In this document: positions 35,609 to 43,362 of the stretch, one piece after another
Layout: each line of letters begins with the position of its first letter
How positions within the stretch are numbered: position 1 is the stretch's first letter
Source: Parabacteroides sp. PH5-46
GTDB lineage: Bacteria > Bacteroidota > Bacteroidia > Bacteroidales > Tannerellaceae
DNA: 64,000 bases
Assembly: GCF_029892785.1 (NCBI RefSeq)
Contig: NZ_JARXXA010000004.1
Coordinates: forward strand, 186,001 to 250,000
Direction of reading: 5' to 3'
Made by a program: the position numbers and the translations under genes
Notes under the pieces: generated by a model
What the model was told of the DNA's origin: nothing
The model's database searches: none
The model's input: the letters and a program-made list of their open reading frames with translations, nothing else

Positions 35609-38212
35609 TCATGGTTTGTATAACAGCGGGTAATCTCCCGTTACTTCTTTCCAGCGGTAAGTGCTCAGGCCGCTGGCTTCTATTGCGTTATTCATGAAGG
35701 TGACCAGATTTCCTGCGGGGTTGTTATAGAAGTTATCTACGCCGGTAAAGGAGTGGCAGTTGGTAGCGGTGCCACTATAAGCTACATCTGTAGGCAGTCC
35801 GTTGCCTGTCAGCCATTGGCAGCCGTCGATGTTGGCATGGTTATTTCCTACTATGCCATATGCCTTGCCGGTAGCACTCTGTACCTTTGTAGCTATGCTG
35901 TAGCAGCCGAAGATGGTGACTAAGCCGATGGTCACGGTATTATTTAATCCTGCTATCCCTGCGGCCTCGGCGGCGGTACTTTCTACCGTGCCGCCAAAGG
36001 AGCAGGCGATAATGGTGCCCTCATTATTATGTCCTACTATGCCGCCTGCAGCATATGTGCCTTTTATCTCTGCCCCGCGCAGGTGGAGGTTACGGACAAC
36101 TCCGTAGAATACTGTGCCAAAGAATCCGCCGTAATCATTGCTGTTGTTTACCTTGAGGCCGGTGATGGTGTAGCCATCGCCCTCGAAGGTGGCGGTGAAG
36201 AACTTAAAATTGATTCCTATGGGGGTGAAGAGGGCGGGCGACATGTGGATGTCGGCGCCCAGGCGGATGATGCCGCTATCATAGTCGTCTTCCCACTTGG
36301 CGAGGGCGGCGGTGGAGTTGGTATTCCAGTCGGCAGAGAACTGGCGGAGCTGTGCCTCGGTGGTGATCTTGCGGAGCTTTAGCTGAGGGGCTACCTGCAT
36401 CAAGGGGGGATTGCCGCCGGGTACTTGCAGCCAGCTGTAGGGCGAAGCCTTGTCGCCCGTTAGCCGGTAGAGGGCATTGTTCATGTAGTTTACGTAGGTG
36501 GCATCGGTCTGTAGCTTCGCTTCATCGTCGAAGGAGAGGCAGCCGGAAGAGGTGGCGCTGCCTATGTTATTCGTTGCCTCTGCAGGCTGATTGGGGCTTC
36601 CTGTCAGCCAGTGGCATCCGCTGATGCTGCCGAGATTTATTCCGGCTATGGCATAGGCAGGGTAGGCTGCTGTTATGGATGTGGCCAGGCTGTAGCATCC
36701 GCTGATGATACTATTAGCAGCATTCTCTCCTGCAATGCCACCGGCATTATCTGCACTCGTTTCTACCGTGCCCCCGAAGGAGCAGGCGCTGATGGTAGTG
36801 CTATAGTTCTGGCCGTTCCAGCCTACGATGCCGCCTGTGCTATGTCTGCCTTTTATCTCTGCCTCTCGCAGGTGAACGCCGCGTATGATGGCGCCATCGG
36901 TCACGCTAAAGAGGCCGATAGGGTAACCATCATTATTCTCTACCTTGAGGCCGGTGATGGTATGGCCGCCGCCATCGAAAATGGCGGTGAAGTAATTGGG
37001 GGTAAGGCCTATGGGGTCGAAGAGCTTTGTGTCGGTGATGGTGATGTTGTTTACCAGGCGGATGATGCCGCTGCCGGGGGCGTCTTCCCACTTGCTGAGG
37101 GCGGTGACGGGGTCGGCATTCCAGTCGGCAGAGAACTGGCGGAGTTCGGCCTCGCTGCTGATGCCCCGGTAGGTTTTCACGGTGGCATTGTCGGCGGGGA
37201 TGAAGTCGGTAATCTCTTGCGTTACGATGCTTGCCTGCTTGCCTCCACCGAGGGTGATCGTGTAGTGGTATTCTTTACCGGCCTCCAGCAAGATGTCGTT
37301 GGGCGCGGTAACGATGTACTCATTGCCTCCGTAGAGGGGATCGTTGCCCTGTGCAATAAGGGTGAGGAAGTGGCTGCCCTTCGCGATGGTTTGCGGAGCG
37401 ATGTCGCCAAGTGAGTAGCCGTTGTTGTCGCTCAGCAGCCAGCTGGCTGTGTGGGGTGTAAGTGAGAAGATATCGGGTATTGCCGTGTGCAGTACCTGAA
37501 AGGGGTCGGTGTTGGGAGGAATGCTCCACTCCATTGCTCTTTGCGCGTTGCTGTTTATCTGGAAGTCGGGCAAGGTGCCGGGGGCTTCGCCATAGATACC
37601 GGTAAGGCTTACCTTGATGCGCGCGGTGGCTATCTGCATGGCCAGGGGGGCGGCGATGGCGCTGTCTCTGCTGAGGGTGGTTTGCAGCGAGCCTACCCAG
37701 TGTACGCATATGGTGTCTTTTGCCGTGTTGCTATAGGTAAGGTTCACGCTTCCGAAGGCATAGGCGGGGTATTGTCCGTCGCTGCAACGGATCCGGTCGC
37801 TGCCGGAGTTGGTTACCCACTGGTTGTTGCTGTAATCGTACATGGCTCTTTTTTCGGTGTTTTCGCCGGTGTAGAGGGCATCTTTCACAAATAATGTAAG
37901 CATGCTACCGTCGGCAAGGGTACCCAGTCCAACGTCTTCTCCGGCACGTGTGATGGAGAGCCCGCTGAGCGGCCGGGGTTCATTCTCGCCATAGTGTGTG
38001 TTCTCTATCGGATCGCCCTCCCCACATGAGCCGAGAAAGAGGGTGAGGAGGAGAAGTGAGAGAAGACTCCTTAGCCGTCTACCCCCCAGCCCCCTGAAGG
38101 GGGGGTAAGAAAGATAAGAGTGATTAAGACAAGAGGATATATTAGCCCCCCCCTTAGGGGGTTGGGGGGTAGGGGACAGGGTGGGGGTGGATATATTATT
38201 ATATGTTTTCAT
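35609..38212 (-). CDS. Large GLUG-repeat lipoprotein with element-extended N terminus
   Basis: An 867-residue surface lipoprotein. Its lipobox LFLGSC puts the lipid-modified cysteine at residue 63, unusually far in, because residues about 14-45 are encoded by a palindromic repeat element (38079-38172). The mature part has a fimbrillin-like region to about residue 340. Two large duplicated modules follow, each opening with AELRQFSADWN or AQLRQFSADWN and the GGGHTITGLKV or GDGYTITGLKV motif, with GLUG repeats such as GGIVGWNGQNYSTTISACSF. Both modules end in turns with SGCHWLTG or DGCQWLTG. No M lies between the insert and the hydrophobic core, so the extended signal is presumably translated. 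Whether it is still exported is unknown. Confidence 0.8.
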   Translation of the reverse strand: MKTYNNISTPTLSPTPQPPKGGANISSCLNHSYLSYPPFRGLGGRRLRSLLSLLLLTLFLGSCGEGDPIENTHYGENEPRPLSGLSITRAGEDVGLGTLADGSMLTLFVKDALYTGENTEKRAMYDYSNNQWVTNSGSDRIRCSDGQYPAYAFGSVNLTYSNTAKDTICVHWVGSLQTTLSRDSAIAAPLAMQIATARIKVSLTGIYGEAPGTLPDFQINSNAQRAMEWSIPPNTDPFQVLHTAIPDIFSLTPHTASWLLSDNNGYSLGDIAPQTIAKGSHFLTLIAQGNDPLYGGNEYIVTAPNDILLEAGKEYHYTITLGGGKQASIVTQEITDFIPADNATVKTYRGISSEAELRQFSADWNADPVTALSKWEDAPGSGIIRLVNNITITDTKLFDPIGLTPNYFTAIFDGGGHTITGLKVENNDGYPIGLFSVTDGAIIRGVHLREAEIKGRHSTGGIVGWNGQNYSTTISACSFGGTVETSADNAGGIAGENAANSIISGCYSLATSITAAYPAYAIAGINLGSISGCHWLTGSPNQPAEATNNIGSATSSGCLSFDDEAKLQTDATYVNYMNNALYRLTGDKASPYSWLQVPGGNPPLMQVAPQLKLRKITTEAQLRQFSADWNTNSTAALAKWEDDYDSGIIRLGADIHMSPALFTPIGINFKFFTATFEGDGYTITGLKVNNSNDYGGFFGTVFYGVVRNLHLRGAEIKGTYAAGGIVGHNNEGTIIACSFGGTVESTAAEAAGIAGLNNTVTIGLVTIFGCYSIATKVQSATGKAYGIVGNNHANIDGCQWLTGNGLPTDVAYSGTATNCHSFTGVDNFYNNPAGNLVTFMNNAIEASGLSTYRWKEVTGDYPLLYKP
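38079..38172. repeat. Palindromic CCCCC/GGGGG element inside a coding region
   Basis: Two arms (38079-38105 and 38146-38172) are inverted copies of CTACCCCCC, then AGCCCCCT or AACCCCCT, and a G run, separated by 40 AT-rich bases. It looks like a small non-autonomous dispersed element of a kind common between genes in Bacteroidota. Here it lies in the signal-peptide region of a lipoprotein gene and adds about 31 in-frame codons. Confidence 0.8.
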
Positions 38213-38226
38213 ATCTTGTGTTGTTT

Positions 38227-40017
38227 TTATAATATGGTGCCTGTGTTGTTATACTTGAGGACGGGGTAATCGGCATCTGTCCAGCTATCGGGGCCGAAGT
38301 TTACCTTCTTTATCTCTCCGTTTACCCAGGTGTTTACTGCTTGTTTATATTGATCGTCGACATTGGCACGTACGAAGCTGCCGGGGTTGCTGCCAATGGA
38401 TGAGGACCAGCAGGTGCTGGGGGTGCCGTCGCCAAGTCCTTTAATCGTAGCCTGGGTGGTATAGCTGTAGTAGATACCTCCTCTATTAGAGCCTACCAGC
38501 CCGCCTATGTAGGTGGCTTGGGTGGCTGTGCCGGTGGCGTAGCAGTGGGTGATGTTGCCTTCGTTGTATCCGGCTAATCCTCCGGCAGCGCTGTTGCTGC
38601 CGCTTGCTGATACATTTCCTTCGGCCATGCAGGCGGCTATGGGGCTCGTTGCATTATAGCCTACCAATCCTCCGGCATAGCAACTCTCACCGCTTGCTAA
38701 TACCTGGCAACTGCTGCGGCTGCGGCTCAGATGGCTATTTTCCAATACGCTTACCAATCCTCCGGTGATGTTATCGTTCTTGTTTATTTCTACGGTTCCG
38801 CTGCTGCTGCAGAGGGCGATGGTGCTTTTATAGGCGATGGCTGCCAGCACTCCGATATAAGGTTCGGAAGGGCTTGTTGCAGGTTTTATTGCTGCATCTG
38901 CCAGGTGTATGTTTACCAGGGTGGCATTCTTGGTGTATCCGAAGAGCCCGAGGTATTGATAGTCTCCGGTGATCCGGAGGTTCTTGATGGTATAGCCGTT
39001 GCCGTTATAGGTGCCGTTGTAGGGGGTATTATAATCCAGGCCTATGGGTGTCCATTCGGTGTTGGCAGGCAGTTCGATGTCGGCCATTTGCAGGGCGTTG
39101 AGGGTGTTGTTGCCGTTGTTTACTGCATCGCGGAAGTCGGCGAGACCTTGCTCGTCGTAGATATAGTGCATGGCGTCGGTGTTGGACAGGTGGTCGTGTG
39201 TGCTGATGTTCCAGCTGGGGATGTTGTCTTCTTGTACGCTGAGGACGATGGCGGATGTTCCCAGTATGAAGCTGAGGGTGTAGCTTTTGCCTGCCTCGGT
39301 GACGATGGGGCTACCGCTGTCGGTGGCGGGCTGCGAAGTGATGATGGGGCTGCCGCCTGCGGGGGTAACTTGTGCGCCTACGATGGTGTATCCGTCGGGA
39401 ACCAGGCAAAGGCTGTCGGGCTTGATGGTCTTGCGGCTCTGGTCGCCATCGTTGCTTATGTATATGAGTGTAGAGGCGATGGAGGCGGCGGGGATGGACT
39501 GGCCGTTGCCGTCGGCAAAGGTAGCGCGCAGCAGTGCCCGCATGTGCCCGAAGGTGAAGCTGACGGTGTGTGGATTACCGCTAACGGCAGGTGGGCTTAC
39601 CACCCCAAAGGCGCGGAGGCTGTCGGCATAGGTGCTGATTCCGGCTGCTTCGGTGTCTGCCTTGCCGTAGGTGGCAATGATGTGTCCCTGGGGGATGCCG
39701 GCATAGGGATCGTTGATGTAGAAGTAGGTGGGCGTTTCCCAGCTGCCGTTCATGCCGAGGGTGGCTTGGATGTCCTTGCCTGTGGTACCGTTTAGGTAGG
39801 CGATGCTGATGGCGTCGCCCTTTACGAATTCTTTTTTAACGATGCCGTCGAAGCCGTCGGGGCCGAGTGCGCGTGTTTGTGGTGAGATACTGGCGGTGAT
39901 GACGGCCTGCACCCGGGCGGTGGCATTGTCTGTGCCGCTGTCTTCCGTTTGGCATCCGGCCAGTATGATGACGAGGCTGGCCAGTAAGGTGGCGCGTATG
40001 TTCTTCTTCTTCTTCAT
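38227..40017 (-). CDS. GLUG-repeat fimbrillin-like lipoprotein
   Basis: A 596-residue lipoprotein; the signal ends IILAGC (Cys22). The N-terminal region is fimbrillin-like, with TRALGPDGFDGIVKKEFVKGDAISIAYL and FTFGHMRALLRATF. The C-terminal 250 residues hold GLUG repeats (GNGYTIKNLRITGDYQYLGLFGYT, then several ENSHLSRS or GGLVGYNA turns). It ends with the DADYPVLKY tail related to that of its neighbour. The gap to the next gene is 14 bases, supporting one transcript. Ligand and assembly partners are unknown. Confidence 0.8.
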   Translation of the reverse strand: MKKKKNIRATLLASLVIILAGCQTEDSGTDNATARVQAVITASISPQTRALGPDGFDGIVKKEFVKGDAISIAYLNGTTGKDIQATLGMNGSWETPTYFYINDPYAGIPQGHIIATYGKADTEAAGISTYADSLRAFGVVSPPAVSGNPHTVSFTFGHMRALLRATFADGNGQSIPAASIASTLIYISNDGDQSRKTIKPDSLCLVPDGYTIVGAQVTPAGGSPIITSQPATDSGSPIVTEAGKSYTLSFILGTSAIVLSVQEDNIPSWNISTHDHLSNTDAMHYIYDEQGLADFRDAVNNGNNTLNALQMADIELPANTEWTPIGLDYNTPYNGTYNGNGYTIKNLRITGDYQYLGLFGYTKNATLVNIHLADAAIKPATSPSEPYIGVLAAIAYKSTIALCSSSGTVEINKNDNITGGLVSVLENSHLSRSRSSCQVLASGESCYAGGLVGYNATSPIAACMAEGNVSASGSNSAAGGLAGYNEGNITHCYATGTATQATYIGGLVGSNRGGIYYSYTTQATIKGLGDGTPSTCWSSSIGSNPGSFVRANVDDQYKQAVNTWVNGEIKKVNFGPDSWTDADYPVLKYNNTGTIL

Positions 40018-40041
40018 ATTGTGTATCGTATTATTTTGTTA

Positions 40042-41835
40042 TTATTTCCGGGTGATTCCGCCGGTGGTCCACAGGTAGTTGCAGGGAACGTTGGCCGGAT
40101 CGCTATTGTACGCGTCGATAGCGTCGTTCATGGCATCTACCTCTGTGTTGGTGAGGGTGGTGATGGGCTCGGCATTGATGTTGGTATAACTTCCGCCACT
40201 GCCAAAGATTACCCCGGGTATGGGGGATTTCCAGTAGTTGGCGGTGAGGTTGACGCCTGTTCCTGTTATGCCGCCTCTGTATTGGCTGGTAGCCGCTGCA
40301 TAGGGGGTTATAGCGTCTGGGGCTGCATAGCAGGCGATAATGTTGTTTCCGCTGCCGCTTATTCCGCCGGTCATGGAATTGTTATTGGTTGTTGCTAACG
40401 CACTTTCTATACTGCCTCCTTCTACGTGGCAAGCTATCATGCTGCTGTCGTTTCTTCCTGTTATGCCTCCGGTGATAGCTCCGGCTTTCAGGGTGCAGGC
40501 TTGGGCGGTACAGGCTATTATAGTGCCATTACTGTGTGTGGCAATCGTACCGGCGTTGCCATTCGTACTGTGATGAGCATGGGTGATGCTACTGTTCCGT
40601 ACGTGGCAATTCTCTATCAGTCCGGAATTAACACCTACCAGGGCAGCTATGCTAAGATAGTCATCGGTATGGGTACTGTGTATATTAGCGTCTTGGAGGG
40701 TGAGGTTCTTGATGGTGCCACTATTGTTTATTTTAAAAAGGGCGGCAAACTGATAGTCTCCCCGTATGGTGAGTCCGGTGATGGTATGTCCGCCACCGTC
40801 GAAGGTGCCTGTGTAGGCGATGTTTAGCGGCTTGAAGTTGATGCCTGTGAGGTCTATGTCGCTGCTGAGGGTGAAGTCGAGGCTCTGGTCAGTTCTTACG
40901 TCCTCGCTCCATTGCAGGAATTGCGCCAGGGGGGTGTTTGGATTGGCGGGGAGGTCGATGCTGCTGCCGTTCCAGTCCCAAGCGTCAACGGTGATGCTGG
41001 GCGGAGAGAGGGTGCCGTTGTTCGTATTGTTGAGGGCGGCCGTTATGACGAGTGACTTGCCCTCTGCTACACTTGAGCCCTGATCGAGGGTGTATCGGCA
41101 GTTGATAGAGCTGCCGCCGCCGATGGGCATCAGGGAGAAGATGTATCCTCCATTGTCGGGCAGCTCATTCAGCGGGAGGATGACCTGATACGTTGGCTGA
41201 GTGCTTACCGGCTGATTGGCGAGTATGCCGCCTGTCTTCGCCCAGAAAGCCCCCTGATAGTTACCCATGGCAGCGAGGAAGGCTGCGTCGCTGATCCATC
41301 CGTCGCCCCGGGTGATGTTCATCACTACCTTTACGCCCTTGCGCTGCAAGGTGGTGGGATTGAAGACGGGGGCAGAGAGGGTGCTGATGTCGAGCGTGGC
41401 AACGCCGTGTAGCGTGTCTGCCTGGTGGAATATGAGGTCTGTCTGCTGGTCTGGGGAAAACTGGCCGAAGCTGAAGCTGAGGTCGTGCGTGATGCTGCCG
41501 TTGCTGTATACGTTCTCGAGGTAGAGGATCTTGTCGGTGGTTTCCCACTTGCCCGGCTTGGTAGCGTCGGGCTTGCTGAATATGTAGGGGATGGTGAAAT
41601 CCTCTACGCCGCTGCTCTTGTTTACGGCATGCAGGGTAAGGACGTTTCTGTCAAGGAAGAATTCGTCTACCGTGGCACGGGTGTCGGTGTCGGCAGCCTC
41701 AATGGAGAGCTTCCCCAGGGTGATAGGGGTCTTTTCTTGGAAGCCGGGATCCCGGTCTTCAGAACATGCCACTGCGGAGAGCAACATAATAATAGTAACG
41801 ACTAAGGTTACAAGGTCTAATCTTACCTTTTTCAT
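40042..41835 (-). CDS. GLUG-repeat fimbrillin-like lipoprotein, first gene of the run
   Basis: A 597-residue lipoprotein from ATG 41835 (MKKVRLDLVTLV); an in-frame ATG 24 bases upstream is also possible. The lipobox is LSAVAC. A fimbrillin-like N-terminal half is followed by GLUG repeats from GTFDGGGHTITGLTIRGDY onward (GALVGVNSG, GGITGRN, GGISGSGN). The C terminus CNYLWTTGGITRK is close to that of the protein at 32972-34480, so the two are paralogs or share a shuffled end module. It is the promoter-proximal gene of the six-gene surface run. Confidence 0.8.
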   Translation of the reverse strand: MKKVRLDLVTLVVTIIMLLSAVACSEDRDPGFQEKTPITLGKLSIEAADTDTRATVDEFFLDRNVLTLHAVNKSSGVEDFTIPYIFSKPDATKPGKWETTDKILYLENVYSNGSITHDLSFSFGQFSPDQQTDLIFHQADTLHGVATLDISTLSAPVFNPTTLQRKGVKVVMNITRGDGWISDAAFLAAMGNYQGAFWAKTGGILANQPVSTQPTYQVILPLNELPDNGGYIFSLMPIGGGSSINCRYTLDQGSSVAEGKSLVITAALNNTNNGTLSPPSITVDAWDWNGSSIDLPANPNTPLAQFLQWSEDVRTDQSLDFTLSSDIDLTGINFKPLNIAYTGTFDGGGHTITGLTIRGDYQFAALFKINNSGTIKNLTLQDANIHSTHTDDYLSIAALVGVNSGLIENCHVRNSSITHAHHSTNGNAGTIATHSNGTIIACTAQACTLKAGAITGGITGRNDSSMIACHVEGGSIESALATTNNNSMTGGISGSGNNIIACYAAPDAITPYAAATSQYRGGITGTGVNLTANYWKSPIPGVIFGSGGSYTNINAEPITTLTNTEVDAMNDAIDAYNSDPANVPCNYLWTTGGITRK

Positions 41836-41877
41836 AACGATTCTATATTTGATATTCATTTCTACTAATTGATAAGG

Positions 41878-41897
41878 CTTTTACAGGTCTGTAAAAG
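41878..41897. promoter_or_regulatory. Perfect 9-bp inverted repeat, possible operator
   Basis: CTTTTACAG and CTGTAAAAG are separated by GT, 43 bases before the first gene of the surface-protein run and downstream of a candidate -7 box. The symmetry and spacing suit a dimeric regulator or a leader hairpin; nothing identifies the binder. Confidence 0.5.
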
Positions 41898-41940
41898 AAG
41901 GTTCCGGTCATATTAAGGTATGAAACACCCCAATAGATTC

Positions 41941-41948
41941 CAAATATA
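41941..41948 (-). promoter_or_regulatory. Candidate -7 box for the surface lipoprotein run
   Basis: The minus strand reads TATATTTG, a perfect TAnnTTTG. The expected -33 position 20 bases upstream falls in a T-run rather than a clear TTTG, so only the -7 element is supported. It lies about 105 bases before the start at 41835. Confidence 0.4.
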
Positions 41949-41966
41949 TGCAAATTTTAATAAAAA

Positions 41967-41996
41967 AAAGAGAGAATTCGGAAAAATTCTCTCTTT
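41967..41996 (-). terminator. Rho-independent terminator of the peptide transporter gene
   Basis: On the minus strand AAAGAGAGAATT and AATTCTCTCTTT form a 12-bp stem around a 6-base loop, followed by a run of eight T. The stem begins within the stop codon of the transporter gene. Confidence 0.8.
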
Positions 41997-43362
41997 AATG
42001 TTTCTTCGAAGCGTCTAAGCGCTTGGTGATTATGCCGTAGATGATGAGTGCGAATGCGGATATGAGGGCGATAGCACCGAAGTAGTACCAGATGTAGTGG
42101 GCGTTGGCGCTGGCGGCTACCCATTCGTCGTGCGTGGCGAAGAGGGTGGGCTCGGGGCAGTACTTGTTCAAGAGATAGCCCGAGAGTCCGAAGCCGATTA
42201 TGGAGGAGAGGAACGTATCCAGGTGGCTGAAGCCGAGGTACAAGCCCTCTTCACCCTTCGGCGCCTGAAGCGAGAAGTACTCCAGATAGCGGGGCGAGAT
42301 AAAGGTCTCTGCCAAGCCCTGGAACACAATGCCGACCACCATCATGAAGGCTACCGGGTGCATGCCGAGGATGGTTTGGCTTCCGTCGAGCACATTTCCG
42401 TAGGCCATGCACAAGGCGGAGATCGGCATGATAAACATGCCGAGCGTCATAGACGTGAGCGCCGTATACTTCCGCATGAGCTGTGTGACAAAGTTGACCG
42501 CCAGGACAACCACCAACGGATTGACGTTGGCGTACCACGAGGGCGAGGCTCCCTCGCCCGCTAAGCGGAGCACGTACTTCGGCATGGTGGCGTACAACTG
42601 CTGCTGCACGATCCAGAATCCTGTGATGATGATAATCAGGGCAACTAATCGCCCGTTGGCGCATACCTTGACGAGTGCCTGCCAGATCTGCCGGAAGGTT
42701 TTCCCCTCGCCGGAGTGCTGCGTGCTCTTGTAAAAGAAGAAGATGGCAAGCAAGGCGAGGAACGTCATGGTAGCCGAGAAGTAGTTGAGGTTGATGAGCC
42801 CCTCGTTCCCCATGGCTTCGCGCAAGGGCTTGACGATTGTCTTGCCCGAGAAGGAGCCGATGTTCACCATCGAGTAGAAGATGGAGAAGCCCTTGGCGCG
42901 GTTCTCGGGGGTAGTTTCCTTGGCCACCGTGCCCGAGATAACGCTCTTGATGAAGGAACCGCCCACCACGATCAGCACCATGATAGGGATAATGCCGTAG
43001 CGGGCGTTGCTCTCTACCAGTCCGGTGAACTTGGTGGTCATACTATATTCTACAAGCCCTGCCGATTCCAGCATGGTGGGGAAGATGCCCAGCCCGGCAT
43101 AGCCCAGCGTGAGCAGTGTGAAGGCCAGTAACATGGAGCTGCGGAAGCCGATCTTGTCGGCCAAAGCCCCCGCAAAGGTAGGCAGCAGGTAAAGCCCGGC
43201 AGAGAATGTGCCCGCTATAGCTGCCGCCTGTATGTCGTTGAAGCCAAGTATACGGCTGAGGTAGAGCGTGATGACGATAAACACACCGTAATACGCCGCC
43301 CGCTCAAAGAGCTCGACGACGTTGGCGACCCAAAAGGACTGGCTGAACTTTATACCTGACAT
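41995..43362 (-). CDS. POT-family peptide MFS transporter
   Basis: A 455-residue inner-membrane protein with about 12 hydrophobic segments. The N terminus VANVVELFERAAYYGVFIV matches the proton-dependent oligopeptide transporter signature, and GFSIFYSMVNIGSFSGK matches the second POT signature. It probably imports di- or tripeptides with protons. It overlaps the end of gcvP by 13 bases, so it is cotranscribed with, and perhaps coupled to, glycine decarboxylase. A clear terminator follows. Confidence 0.88.
   Translation of the reverse strand: MSGIKFSQSFWVANVVELFERAAYYGVFIVITLYLSRILGFNDIQAAAIAGTFSAGLYLLPTFAGALADKIGFRSSMLLAFTLLTLGYAGLGIFPTMLESAGLVEYSMTTKFTGLVESNARYGIIPIMVLIVVGGSFIKSVISGTVAKETTPENRAKGFSIFYSMVNIGSFSGKTIVKPLREAMGNEGLINLNYFSATMTFLALLAIFFFYKSTQHSGEGKTFRQIWQALVKVCANGRLVALIIIITGFWIVQQQLYATMPKYVLRLAGEGASPSWYANVNPLVVVLAVNFVTQLMRKYTALTSMTLGMFIMPISALCMAYGNVLDGSQTILGMHPVAFMMVVGIVFQGLAETFISPRYLEYFSLQAPKGEEGLYLGFSHLDTFLSSIIGFGLSGYLLNKYCPEPTLFATHDEWVAASANAHYIWYYFGAIALISAFALIIYGIITKRLDASKKH

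Noticed and set aside
36611-37414. 267-codon plus-strand open frame
   Set aside because: Antisense shadow of the 867-residue lipoprotein gene.
38731-39795. 354-codon plus-strand open frame
   Set aside because: Antisense to a GLUG lipoprotein gene; composition rich in Val, Gly, Ala and Tyr is typical of a shadow of a GC-rich repeat gene.
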